Below, piece after piece: positions 28,201-34,222 of a stretch of 34,222 nucleotides of DNA. This DNA comes from Clostridiales bacterium (GTDB lineage: Bacteria; Bacillota; Clostridia; Oscillospirales; Oscillospiraceae). The notes under the pieces were generated by a model. It saw only the letters and a program-made list of their open reading frames with translations. It ran no database searches and was not told the DNA's origin. The stretch is from the NCBI GenBank assembly GCA_022764045.1, contig JALERU010000055.1, forward strand, positions 1 to 34,222. The letters run 5' to 3'. Positions within the stretch are counted from its first letter, which is position 1. Each line of letters starts with the position of its first letter. Made by a program: the position numbers and the translations under genes.

Positions 28201-30367
28201 CTTTGACGCTCAGCAGTCCCTCATAATAGTCCTTGCTGTCCGAAATGATCTGCTCCAGCCCGCTGCGGTAGTCTGCCTCACCCATCTGTCCATCCAGGAA
28301 CGCCGCGTTGAGTTCTTTTTGGGCTTTCGCTGTCGCCTCCAGGATTTGAACATCTCTGGTGGTTTCTTTCCGATCCCCCTCCCGGTAGCTCCCCGTTATG
28401 ATTGTCTGCTGGCCATATTCACTTTGCCATTTTCTGGCGGCCTCTTCCTGCTCTAATTTGAAGCGCTGTTCCAGGGTGTTTACCTGGGCCTTCAAAATTG
28501 CAAGCCGCTTTTCCTCCTGGGAGGTAAGGGTCCCGCCAGACGCGAGTTTTTCCTGAAGGGTGGCATATTCTCCCCCGGCGGCTGTGAGTTCACTGTATTG
28601 CGTTTGCAGCTCCTGGACCTTTTCTATCTGTTCCTCATAGGAAACGGTCACTGCGTCAACGATTGCGGGGATCGCGACTGCGGCGGCTGCGACAGCAATG
28701 ATCGCCGCAGTCACTGGGTTAATAGAAGCGAGAAAGGTTTTGGCCGCCAGCCCTGCTGTGGTCGCCCCTTCCGCGATCGGTCCAAAAGCCATAGCGCCAG
28801 CCTTTGCCGCAGCCGCCCCCTTCAGGGCGGTTACCCCTTTGCTCAAGAGTGTTACAGCCCCCGTTACAACACCAATCTGAATTGCCGTCTGCCCCAAGTC
28901 GCTGTCCAGCACTTTAATGGTACCCGTCACGCCGTCCAAAGCGCCCTTAATGGCATCCGTCTCCACCATGTGGGAGACAAACTCTGTCCAGGTGTTCTTC
29001 AGGGTCTCGGTCTTCCGGGTCCAGGAGTCCATGGCGTTCTCGACCTCTCGGTCTGCCGAGCCGATGGCGTTTCCATAGTCGGCCAGCATGGACTCATACA
29101 TATCCCAGTTCTGGATCAGGGCCAAAAGCTGAGAGGAACGAAGCTTACCGCCGATATCGGAAACCATTTCCATCAGCTTCTGCTCGGTCAGCACCCCGTC
29201 CTTCATGCTTTGGGAGAGGGCGCCAATGGCCTCCATGGGGTTAATGAGGCTGCCGGTGGCATCTGCCGCCGCTACAACGTCCGACGCATAGATGTTCAGC
29301 ACATCCCGCAGGCCGGCAATTTCCCCGGTGGTCCAGGTAACCCCTTCGTCGATCTCCGTCTTGGTGTCGCCCATAATGTTCAGGAAGAGCGCCCGCAGGG
29401 CGGTAGCCGCTTCTGTGCCGCTTCTCTGGGTCACCGCAGTAATGGTGCCCAAAGCAGCGGAGAGCTCATCGATGCCTGCGTGGGCCTGGGCAGAGATCGG
29501 GGCCACCTTGCCCAAGCCCTCTGCAATGTTCTCAATGCTGGTGGCATACTTGTTGTCGATCTCGTTCACGCCATCCAGCACTGCGCCCAGTTTTTCCACA
29601 GAGCCCTTATACTGGTAGGCGGCATCCACGGCCAGCAGGAACTGGTTTGCCGTTTCCGCGTTGGTGTCGCCGACGATCTGGGTCTTGGTGGACAGTTCTG
29701 CCAGTGCATCAGATTGCTCCTGATACCCGGCCCGGGCAAAGGCCGCTACCGATTCCAGGTATTGGTCCGCCGCCACGCCATAGGCAGAGGCGGTGGAATA
29801 GGCCTGTTTCTCCAGGCTTTTCATTTGGCCCTCGGTGAAGTCCGTAACCTTCCGCACATCCACCAGCTGATCGTCTACTGCCTTCATGGTGGACAAAGCT
29901 TCCTTGACGGCCCGGATCGGCGTGGCAACCAGGTCTCCCATTACCTGCCAAACGGCCATTTTCGCCGCTACCCTGCCGACAGAATCTCCGAGCAAAGATG
30001 TGAGCTTTGAGGCCTTTTCCGCGCTTTCCGCAAAGGTTTTCGTCCCTCTGGCTGCTTTCCCCGCCCCGTCGGAATAGGTCTTTGCAGCCGTACCGGCTTT
30101 GGTCATCCCCTCGGCATAGGTCCTGGCCGTAGTTGAGGCTTTTCCTGCCTCTGTTGTAAATGCCCGTGTGGTGCTGGCGGCCTTTTGCGCTGAGGTTGTC
30201 AGCTTTTGAGCCGAACTCGACACTTTGTTCAGAGCCGCCCCCGCCGATTTGATGCCGCTTGCGTCTACGGTCAATTTAATCGTCTGAGATTTCAGTTTTG
30301 TAATCTCAGCATCCAGTTGCGCCAGCTGGCTCTTTTCAACCTGAACCTTCAGTTCGAGGATCTCCAA
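25259..30367 (-). CDS. Tail tape measure protein (1702 aa)
   Basis: It sets tail length and is ejected during infection. The start is TTG 30367, with GAGGTGA upstream. The N-terminus is a long Ala/Thr/Ser/Lys helix with degenerate repeats (about 50-130). The TP901-type core follows (RAVKEALSTMKAVDDQLVDV, then ISAQAHAGIDELSAALGTIT). Hydrophobic helices lie near residues 480-570 (INPVTAAIIAVAAAAVAIPA). A Ser/Gly/Lys linker then leads to coiled coils with two tandem 74-residue repeats. By length alone the tail would be about 250 nm, on the usual 0.15 nm per residue; that is an inference. Confidence 0.93.
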   Translation of the reverse strand: MEILELKVQVEKSQLAQLDAEITKLKSQTIKLTVDASGIKSAGAALNKVSSSAQKLTTSAQKAASTTRAFTTEAGKASTTARTYAEGMTKAGTAAKTYSDGAGKAARGTKTFAESAEKASKLTSLLGDSVGRVAAKMAVWQVMGDLVATPIRAVKEALSTMKAVDDQLVDVRKVTDFTEGQMKSLEKQAYSTASAYGVAADQYLESVAAFARAGYQEQSDALAELSTKTQIVGDTNAETANQFLLAVDAAYQYKGSVEKLGAVLDGVNEIDNKYATSIENIAEGLGKVAPISAQAHAGIDELSAALGTITAVTQRSGTEAATALRALFLNIMGDTKTEIDEGVTWTTGEIAGLRDVLNIYASDVVAAADATGSLINPMEAIGALSQSMKDGVLTEQKLMEMVSDIGGKLRSSQLLALIQNWDMYESMLADYGNAIGSADREVENAMDSWTRKTETLKNTWTEFVSHMVETDAIKGALDGVTGTIKVLDSDLGQTAIQIGVVTGAVTLLSKGVTALKGAAAAKAGAMAFGPIAEGATTAGLAAKTFLASINPVTAAIIAVAAAAVAIPAIVDAVTVSYEEQIEKVQELQTQYSELTAAGGEYATLQEKLASGGTLTSQEEKRLAILKAQVNTLEQRFKLEQEEAARKWQSEYGQQTIITGSYREGDRKETTRDVQILEATAKAQKELNAAFLDGQMGEADYRSGLEQIISDSKDYYEGLLSVKDAGVELSDAQNDFISAYDAMLDKVSGTEDGMMQARLALEEFQQAYEVTKDSMAESGFEGTVINVDALRDQMEEAGVAAEKIQEIIDSLNEDETVLTFSVEGDVEDAIASLEELGIAIEDADGQTITIDYEQFMEFGQVIGYTQQDLIRFLGSAESLGNVNFSNAKGEIVSLKDAFLGFDGINMNAPMQALQNAANEAQQTKGKVDELDQTDANPEITVSGAELAESKAKAVADALGAIPQSVPVTISIKQTGTIPTIGGNAEGNQSFEGGATLLGDEKSLDGTPKPELVVANGKAFLAGTQGPEIRSLPRGAQIFSNRETEQILSRSAQGNEEISAFAKGKKTSANLWGYYNSGSTSSPSGDNKTPSKSTASQSSGAGKPSGSSGVKKSSGSKKTSSSSKDARQEELEDQVKLLESELDLMEAQGKPASELAGKMQEIQGALNAQAEYMRSIGADQADINKLSTEWWKVREDITKAYREEMEDERDLLQSQIDLMEKQGGQTKERISRLEEIQLSLHEEAEYLRSIGEEQEEINKLSTEWWKTQEEIKKIQEDLWDELDEAVSKELKRAQKARDEEIDALDKQLDDMKAAREEKEEQLTLEEKILAVQEAQEALANAQNERTIRTYNAATGQWEWVADQSAVKDAEEALEDAQKDLDDYREDLAYEAAVAEIEARKDAINEAYDTLEASWDSIVESVQEPTRDISEILKDIAENGTPLMKAQVETTGRLLGDLNNYISAAVSSKTGDSYVGGGGTSSKDYSNDTTDYSALMRQATSEAAFNYWAEQRENKITAQGIDTSAEGWKSNAEIYKEWTEKNGGTSSDGGSSSGGGSTSKGSSSSKVSSGISNAVSSLAAAITSKATKSKSKKLYDGGGVLEGLGGIKATAADEMVLPPDITAAMLAPSADSTFQARVKELGLLYGGNLGRGIPMAGTVQNRSSQDHYGDSYQFGDVTLTENQAKSMTVYDLAQMSRNLSLYGWR
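26540..26990 (-). repeat. Tandem 74-residue repeat within the tape measure gene
   Basis: The words CCACCACTCGGTGG at 26579 and 26801 mark two in-frame copies 222 bases apart. Both encode AEYxRSIG-x-Q-x-x-INKLSTEWW within a coiled coil. The boundaries given are approximate. Confidence 0.75.
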
Positions 30368-30378
30368 ACTCTGTCACC

Positions 30379-30822
30379 TCACTTCACGCAAAATCCGTGG
30401 GCCCGCAGCCCTTGGGCCAGTAGCCGCTCAAATTCACCCGACGAAGAGAATTGCCGCTCCGCCTCCTCGTGGAATGGTCGGGTCCCGGCGGCGCCCATGT
30501 TGTACCGGGACGACCCGGAGGCGATGGCCTCCGCCAGCCTCTCCCCGGGGACCGCACCGCCCCAGAGCTGCTGCCAGGGGGCTTCATCGGTCATGGTCAG
30601 CGTCTTGCCGCCGTAGCTGACCACCATGTTTCCCGGGTCGGCAATGCCTCCGGCGCTCCCCCGGCGGCTCATAAATTCCGGGGTGTATGCGTCATAAACC
30701 TGTTGGTAGGCAGCCTCTTGCAGAGCCTCCTTTGCCCCATCCGCCACCGTCCCTTGCATGGTGGCGTCGATGGCGGCGTCCAGCTTCGCCGAAAAAGCAG
30801 CAAGATCTTTTATCATGTACAT
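30379..30822 (-). CDS. Small phage structural protein (147 aa)
   Basis: The start ATG 30822 has GAAGGGA upstream; a second ATG two codons later is possible. The N-terminal helix (FSAKLDAAIDATMQGTVADG) is followed by a central Gly-rich part with FMSRRGSAGG and a basic C-terminus. It lies between the major tail protein and the tape measure, the slot of tail assembly chaperones or tail completion proteins; no frameshift signal typical of chaperone pairs is seen. The family is not recognised. Confidence 0.65.
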   Translation of the reverse strand: MYMIKDLAAFSAKLDAAIDATMQGTVADGAKEALQEAAYQQVYDAYTPEFMSRRGSAGGIADPGNMVVSYGGKTLTMTDEAPWQQLWGGAVPGERLAEAIASGSSRYNMGAAGTRPFHEEAERQFSSSGEFERLLAQGLRAHGFCVK

Positions 30823-30904
30823 CGTCCCTTCTTTTCGCGCGTCAACCCGCGATCTGCTCACGGGCTCACGCGCGCCCCCCGCCAAAAGGCGAGAGGCTTG
30901 CAGG

Positions 30905-32029
30905 TCAGCCGGCCGTGGTCACGCTGACATTCGCCACCACGGTGACGGGCTCTTTGCCGCCGGAGTAGGTGATCTTCAGCTCACCATCCCCCGCTGTCGT
31001 GCCGGCGGTGATCACGCCGGCGTTGGACACTGTGGTCCCGGCAATGGCCGTGGTCATCTCATAGGTCAGATCGGAGTAGTTGGGGGTTACCAGTTCCCCG
31101 TTCTGCATCACGAACTTGACAGGCACCTGTGCCGTAGCGCCAGCGGTCAGGGAGATCACACCGCCCACGATGGCCAGGCCGGTAATGGCCTCGGCAGCAT
31201 CATCAGGGACGTAAACGTAGTAGGCGTAGACGTTGCCGCCGCCGCAGTCCTCGCAGGTCTCGCTGATCACGTCAGAGTCAGAAATGATCGCCTGGCCGGA
31301 AATACTGGTGGTGTCGTTGTTGCTCTGGTCGCCCACAACACCGCCGCCGGTGCCGCCCAGCTTCAGAGAAGGAACGATAACATACAGCCATCCCGTCCGG
31401 GTGCCGCTGTTCCGGTCGCCGCCGGTCTTGTTGGTGTAGACCGCCATCTGGGCTGTGAAGTGATAGACGGCGGGGTCGATAAAGGAAGGCACTGTCCCCA
31501 CCTGGGCGGAGGCCTTGTTCACGCAGAACCACACCTTGTACTTCTTGCCGGCAGTGGCTGTAAATTCCATCACCTCGCCCCCAGCAGAGATGGGGTAAGC
31601 CGTGCCATAGACCCCGATGGGGCTGGCCGCGCCCACTTCCTGGACATAGCAGCGGACCTCAGAGAAGCCCAACTGCGCCACAGGAATACCCTCGGTCACA
31701 TCCACCTTCAGGCTGGTGCCCTCGGCCTCCACGACCTGGCAGGTCATGGCGGGGGCGTTGTAGTTCAGGGTGCCGCCTACCTGGGCCATCTTGGCAAAGA
31801 GGTTAAAGTCCGCAGCGGTGAACTCCACGTTCAGAGCAGAATCGGAGGGGATGATGGCGGCAATGCCGTTGCCCAGGCCGGCCCGGATCTCTCCGGCGGT
31901 CACGCTGGTGGCCAGATTACCCGTCTGGAACTTGTCCGAAAAATACTTGATATCTCCCGTGCTCTTGTCCATCAGGATGGCAGAGCAGGTCCCTTTGACA
32001 TAAAGTCTGGGGTCGGTAAACGAGATCAT
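30905..32029 (-). CDS. Major tail protein with C-terminal Ig-like domain (374 aa)
   Basis: The ATG 32029 has AAAAGGAG upstream. The N-terminal part (LYVKGTCSAILMDKSTGDIK, then NLATSVTAGEIRAGLGNGIA) resembles tube-forming structural proteins of clostridial siphophages. A CEDCGGGN metal-like motif lies near residue 260. The last 90 residues form a bacterial Ig-like domain (GVISLTAGATAQVPVKFVM ... GVITAGTTAGDGELKIT), a common decoration of tail tubes. It is the second gene after a strong terminator and precedes the tape measure, consistent with the tail tube. The identity is likely but not certain. Confidence 0.75.
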   Translation of the reverse strand: MISFTDPRLYVKGTCSAILMDKSTGDIKYFSDKFQTGNLATSVTAGEIRAGLGNGIAAIIPSDSALNVEFTAADFNLFAKMAQVGGTLNYNAPAMTCQVVEAEGTSLKVDVTEGIPVAQLGFSEVRCYVQEVGAASPIGVYGTAYPISAGGEVMEFTATAGKKYKVWFCVNKASAQVGTVPSFIDPAVYHFTAQMAVYTNKTGGDRNSGTRTGWLYVIVPSLKLGGTGGGVVGDQSNNDTTSISGQAIISDSDVISETCEDCGGGNVYAYYVYVPDDAAEAITGLAIVGGVISLTAGATAQVPVKFVMQNGELVTPNYSDLTYEMTTAIAGTTVSNAGVITAGTTAGDGELKITYSGGKEPVTVVANVSVTTAG

Positions 32030-32047
32030 ATCGATCAACTCCTTTTC

Positions 32048-32890
32048 TTAATTCCTCGGAGGCGCTGCCGCCCCCTGGTTTTGCATGGCCCGAAGCCCTT
32101 CGCCCCCGGCGAACTGGTCCATAGAGATCAGGGCCGTGCTGTCGGTTTGCAGTCGGTCATAGAAGATGCTGGGGTATGGGTTTCCGTCTTTCCATTTGGT
32201 TCCCTGGGTCTCCCCAATGCCGCACACCAGGAAGCGGAAGGCCCGGTCAAGGGCTTGCTGCCGGTTGCGCAGCTTGCGGATGGGCCAGTCCTCGATCTCT
32301 CCCTCATCCGCCCCCGAAAGGGCGGCCACGGCGGCGATCAAGTCGTCCAGCTTCCCATCCAACTTCGGCCCCTTAGCCTCCGCGATGTCTCGCTCAGCCT
32401 GCACCAAGTCGGGGTTTGCGTTCTCGCTCACCAACGCAATGCCATTCTGAGCCGCCAGGATGGGCCGCAGCCGATGGAACACGATGGGGGTGATCTCAGC
32501 TGCTTCCTCCCCTCGCAGAACGAAGCGGAGGGCTTTCAGTCTGCCGGGGTCATCGGGGTCCACCACCACCCGAAACCGCTTCACCCGTGCCGCCGGCTCC
32601 TCCCCTTCTCCAAGCCGTAAAGAAAGGGCCAGAAACAGCAGGCACCGGTAAAACAGTCCACATGGTCGCTCTCCCCGAGTGAGCGCTTCATAGTCCAGGG
32701 CATAGAGCGCCTGGAGCAAGGGGACCGAGAGCAGCTGCACGGGGAACGACTGCTGCATCACCTCAATGGCCGGTTTCGCTGTCAAAAACTCCTCATACTC
32801 GGCCACGCGGATGGGGTACAGGGTCAGGCCTTCCACCTCAATGGGTTCGTTTCTGCGGATGGCCCGCCGCATTGCAGAAGAGAGCTCCAA
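32048..32890 (-). CDS. Putative tail assembly protein (280 aa)
   Basis: The most likely start is TTG 32890, eight bases after AGGGAGG; an ATG six codons later (32872) lacks a good ribosome site. The product is helical and leucine-rich in the middle (LLSVPLLQALYALDYEALTR), then acidic, with a C-terminal region (GETQGTKWKDGNPYPSIFYD) suggestive of a virion-assembly protein. It lies directly upstream of the major tail protein. Comparable slots hold tail chaperones or completion proteins; I do not recognise a specific family. Confidence 0.65.
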   Translation of the reverse strand: MELSSAMRRAIRRNEPIEVEGLTLYPIRVAEYEEFLTAKPAIEVMQQSFPVQLLSVPLLQALYALDYEALTRGERPCGLFYRCLLFLALSLRLGEGEEPAARVKRFRVVVDPDDPGRLKALRFVLRGEEAAEITPIVFHRLRPILAAQNGIALVSENANPDLVQAERDIAEAKGPKLDGKLDDLIAAVAALSGADEGEIEDWPIRKLRNRQQALDRAFRFLVCGIGETQGTKWKDGNPYPSIFYDRLQTDSTALISMDQFAGGEGLRAMQNQGAAAPPRN

Positions 32891-32912
32891 TTCTCTTTCC
32901 TCCCTTGTTGCC

Positions 32913-32963
32913 AAAATAAAAAGAGAGCCAGCCTGTTCCGGTTTGGAACAAGTTGACCCTCTT
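32913..32963 (-). terminator. Strong intrinsic terminator between tail-fibre and tail-tube units
   Basis: On the minus strand a 19-pair stem with one mismatch (32945-32963 with 32921-32939) closes a 5-base loop and is followed by TTTTTATTTT. It separates the fibre genes to the right from the tail-assembly operon to the left, so the latter probably has its own promoter or depends on antitermination. Confidence 0.85.
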
Positions 32964-33002
32964 CGGTCCTTCCCACGGCCTCTTTGCCGCAGGGCGCGTT
33001 GT

Positions 33003-33485
33003 TCAGTTTTCGGCGGTGGGTTCCACGTCTTCCCAGTCTGCCGCATACTCGTCGGGGCTGAAATTTGTATCCCGCTTGCAGCGTTTGACCGTCCCATCGG
33101 TCCAGACCATGCACTCGCCCACTTTGTAAAGATCCACCGTTCCGTGGGTGGGCTTTACAAAAGGCCGGGCCGTCGCCGGGCTTGTCCCGTGGAGCGGGCG
33201 ATGGAAGGTGTGCCAGACCTCAGAGCCTGGAAGAATATCGGGGTAAACCGCGCTGTCGTAGTCTTGAATACACTCCCAAGTCTGTTCCCATTCATCCCCC
33301 AGGCTGCCTTTGGCTTGGGTGTTGTAGATTTCCCCTACCTTATGGTTTCCGGCGGTCCAGTCATCGTACAGACCAGAGGCCCGGAGCCGCTTATCGTCGC
33401 TGTCCACAGATTCTCCCCGGATGGCCAGCCGACTCACATAGATCGCAGATGCCAAAGCATCATACAGGTTCCTGCTTTCGCTCAC
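33003..33485 (-). CDS. Tail-fibre-associated, carbohydrate-binding-like protein (160 aa)
   Basis: It starts at GTG 33485 with GAGGGGG upstream and overlaps the previous stop by four bases. The first part is helical and polar (SESRNLYDALASAIYVSRLA). The second part is a Trp/Tyr/His-rich beta unit with a WTAGNHKVGEIYNTQ motif and a later EVWHTFHRPLHGT, resembling the chitin-binding-like modules at the end of phage tail fibres. It is the last gene before the strong terminator. Its probable job is receptor or wall binding at the tail. Confidence 0.7.
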   Translation of the reverse strand: MSESRNLYDALASAIYVSRLAIRGESVDSDDKRLRASGLYDDWTAGNHKVGEIYNTQAKGSLGDEWEQTWECIQDYDSAVYPDILPGSEVWHTFHRPLHGTSPATARPFVKPTHGTVDLYKVGECMVWTDGTVKRCKRDTNFSPDEYAADWEDVEPTAEN

Positions 33486-33775
33486 AAAGACAGCCCCCTC
33501 TCGATTGCGTTCTCCACAGCGGACAACCGCTCCTCCACCGACGCCGGCGCCTCCTCCGGCACCTCCGGGCGCGCCGCCTCATAAGCTGCCAGGGCCTCCT
33601 GATTTGTCTCTACGGACGTGACCAGGCCGCCGTCTGTCTGGATGTTGACGAACCCTTTTGCCGCAATGTAGGCGCTGAGGAGGTCGTCAGGGATGGCAAC
33701 CATGCCAGCGGTTTGGTTGGATACGGGGTTGCCGTGGTTCCCGGCTTTGTTGGGTCCTCGATTGATAAAATACAT
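33482..33775 (-). CDS. Small tail-module protein (97 aa)
   Basis: The ATG 33775 has AAAGGAGGG upstream. The N-terminal motif MYFINRGPNKAGNHGNPVSN and the following strand IPDDLLSAYIAAKGFVNI resemble small proteins located next to phage fibres. The C-terminus is acidic and helical with a probable coiled coil (VEERLSAVENAIE), suited to oligomerisation. It lies between the fibre C-terminus and the carbohydrate-binding-like gene. No clear family name can be given. Confidence 0.65.
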   Translation of the reverse strand: MYFINRGPNKAGNHGNPVSNQTAGMVAIPDDLLSAYIAAKGFVNIQTDGGLVTSVETNQEALAAYEAARPEVPEEAPASVEERLSAVENAIERGLSL

Positions 33776-33789
33776 GGTTTGTCCCTCCT

Positions 33790-34222
33790 TTAGCCTATGG
33801 CGATATAGTGGTAAATTGTGCCAGACCAATTACCTTGATAGTACGCGCCATTGTTGCTATACCAAGATATAGTGTTTCCATATGCTGAAACTGTCACCGT
33901 AGTGGTATAATTTGTATTTTCTGCACGAAACGCACCCATGACAGTGTCGCCTTTGATATATATCGGTGGCATCATCAGTGCACTGGGAGAATGAAAAATA
34001 ACAACCTTCGGCTCAAACTCAAAAGCCAAACTGTTCTTATTTGCGCTTCCGTATGTCCCCGTCCCAACATAACTCCCTACTTCAATCCTCGCCTTATCGC
34101 CGAGGGAACCGAGGTATTCGATGGTGGTATCTCCTACTGTTCCCTCTTGATAGGCGTTTGGGTTGATGGAGGTGAGGAAATCTACAGCCCCACTCACCGT
34201 CCTTCTCCACACATGCACATTC
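33790..34222 (-). CDS. Phage tail fibre C-terminal part (window edge, partial)
   Basis: The frame is open to the right edge, so the N-terminus lies outside the window. The visible 143 residues begin HVWRRTVSGAVDFLTSINPN and contain GSYVGTGTYGSANKNSLAFE and EPKVVIFHSPS, a beta-rich layout typical of fibre tips of phages infecting Firmicutes. The closing segment (YQGNWSGTIYHYIAIG) ends the domain. The product probably binds the host surface. It is followed after 14 bases by a small fibre-associated gene. Confidence 0.75.
   Translation of the reverse strand, partial: NVHVWRRTVSGAVDFLTSINPNAYQEGTVGDTTIEYLGSLGDKARIEVGSYVGTGTYGSANKNSLAFEFEPKVVIFHSPSALMMPPIYIKGDTVMGAFRAENTNYTTTVTVSAYGNTISWYSNNGAYYQGNWSGTIYHYIAIG

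Noticed and set aside
33790..34222. Second DGR variable repeat in the tail-fibre C-terminus
   Set aside because: No similarity to the template repeat at 20461-20580 was seen.

Overview
The window is a GC-rich chromosome segment from a Gram-positive anaerobic Firmicute. Gene style, strong AGGAGG-type ribosome binding sites and gene content suggest the Oscillospiraceae/Flavonifractor-Lawsonibacter type of gut clostridium; the family name is inference. The left 6.4 kb is ordinary chromosome. It holds the 3' end of an IS200/IS605-type transposase, type III pantothenate kinase (coaX), three small hypothetical genes, and a leftward run trpS - WecA/TagO-like glycosyltransferase - UDP-GlcNAc 2-epimerase - membrane-anchored hypothetical. 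The run links tryptophan charging with the first steps of cell-wall polymer synthesis.

From 6.4 to 15.5 kb the sequence is a patchwork of accessory DNA. It starts with 1.4 kb without a credible gene but with palindromes and repeats. Then come gene remnants, two small phage-like genes, a zinc-ribbon membrane protein, and two paralogous 58-residue ribbon-helix-helix (RHH) regulators, each behind a promoter framed by GTTGCTAC/GTAGCAAC half-sites. A lipoprotein, a tyrosine recombinase and a markedly AT-rich three-gene cassette follow: an unknown 366-aa protein, a winged-helix/zinc-ribbon protein and a PD-(D/E)XK nuclease. This cassette looks like an undescribed defence or restriction system.

From 15.5 kb to the right edge lies the late region of a tailed prophage, all transcribed leftward. 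Tail-fibre genes are at the right edge. Leftward follow a terminator, a putative tail chaperone, major tail protein, a 1702-aa tape measure, distal tail proteins, small tail genes, a complete diversity-generating retroelement (DGR), the holin pair, and a C39-type endolysin. The prophage is cut by the right edge of the window.

The strongest finding is the DGR: avd, a 120-bp template repeat (TR), a reverse transcriptase (RT) with a YMDD centre, and a target gene carrying a 120-bp variable repeat (VR). TR and VR differ at 17 positions, and every one is an adenine of the template strand. The order avd-TR-RT-target differs from the Bordetella phage arrangement, and the VR is internal in its target. 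A second strong candidate lies between endolysin and holin: a 27-codon hydrophobic ORF with a convergent antisense RNA driven by a consensus promoter, and complementary 5' and 3' ends in the toxin mRNA. This is the layout of a type I toxin-antitoxin module. A 500-bp gene-free stretch next to it carries two families of short repeats, one of which recurs 9 kb away in the accessory region.
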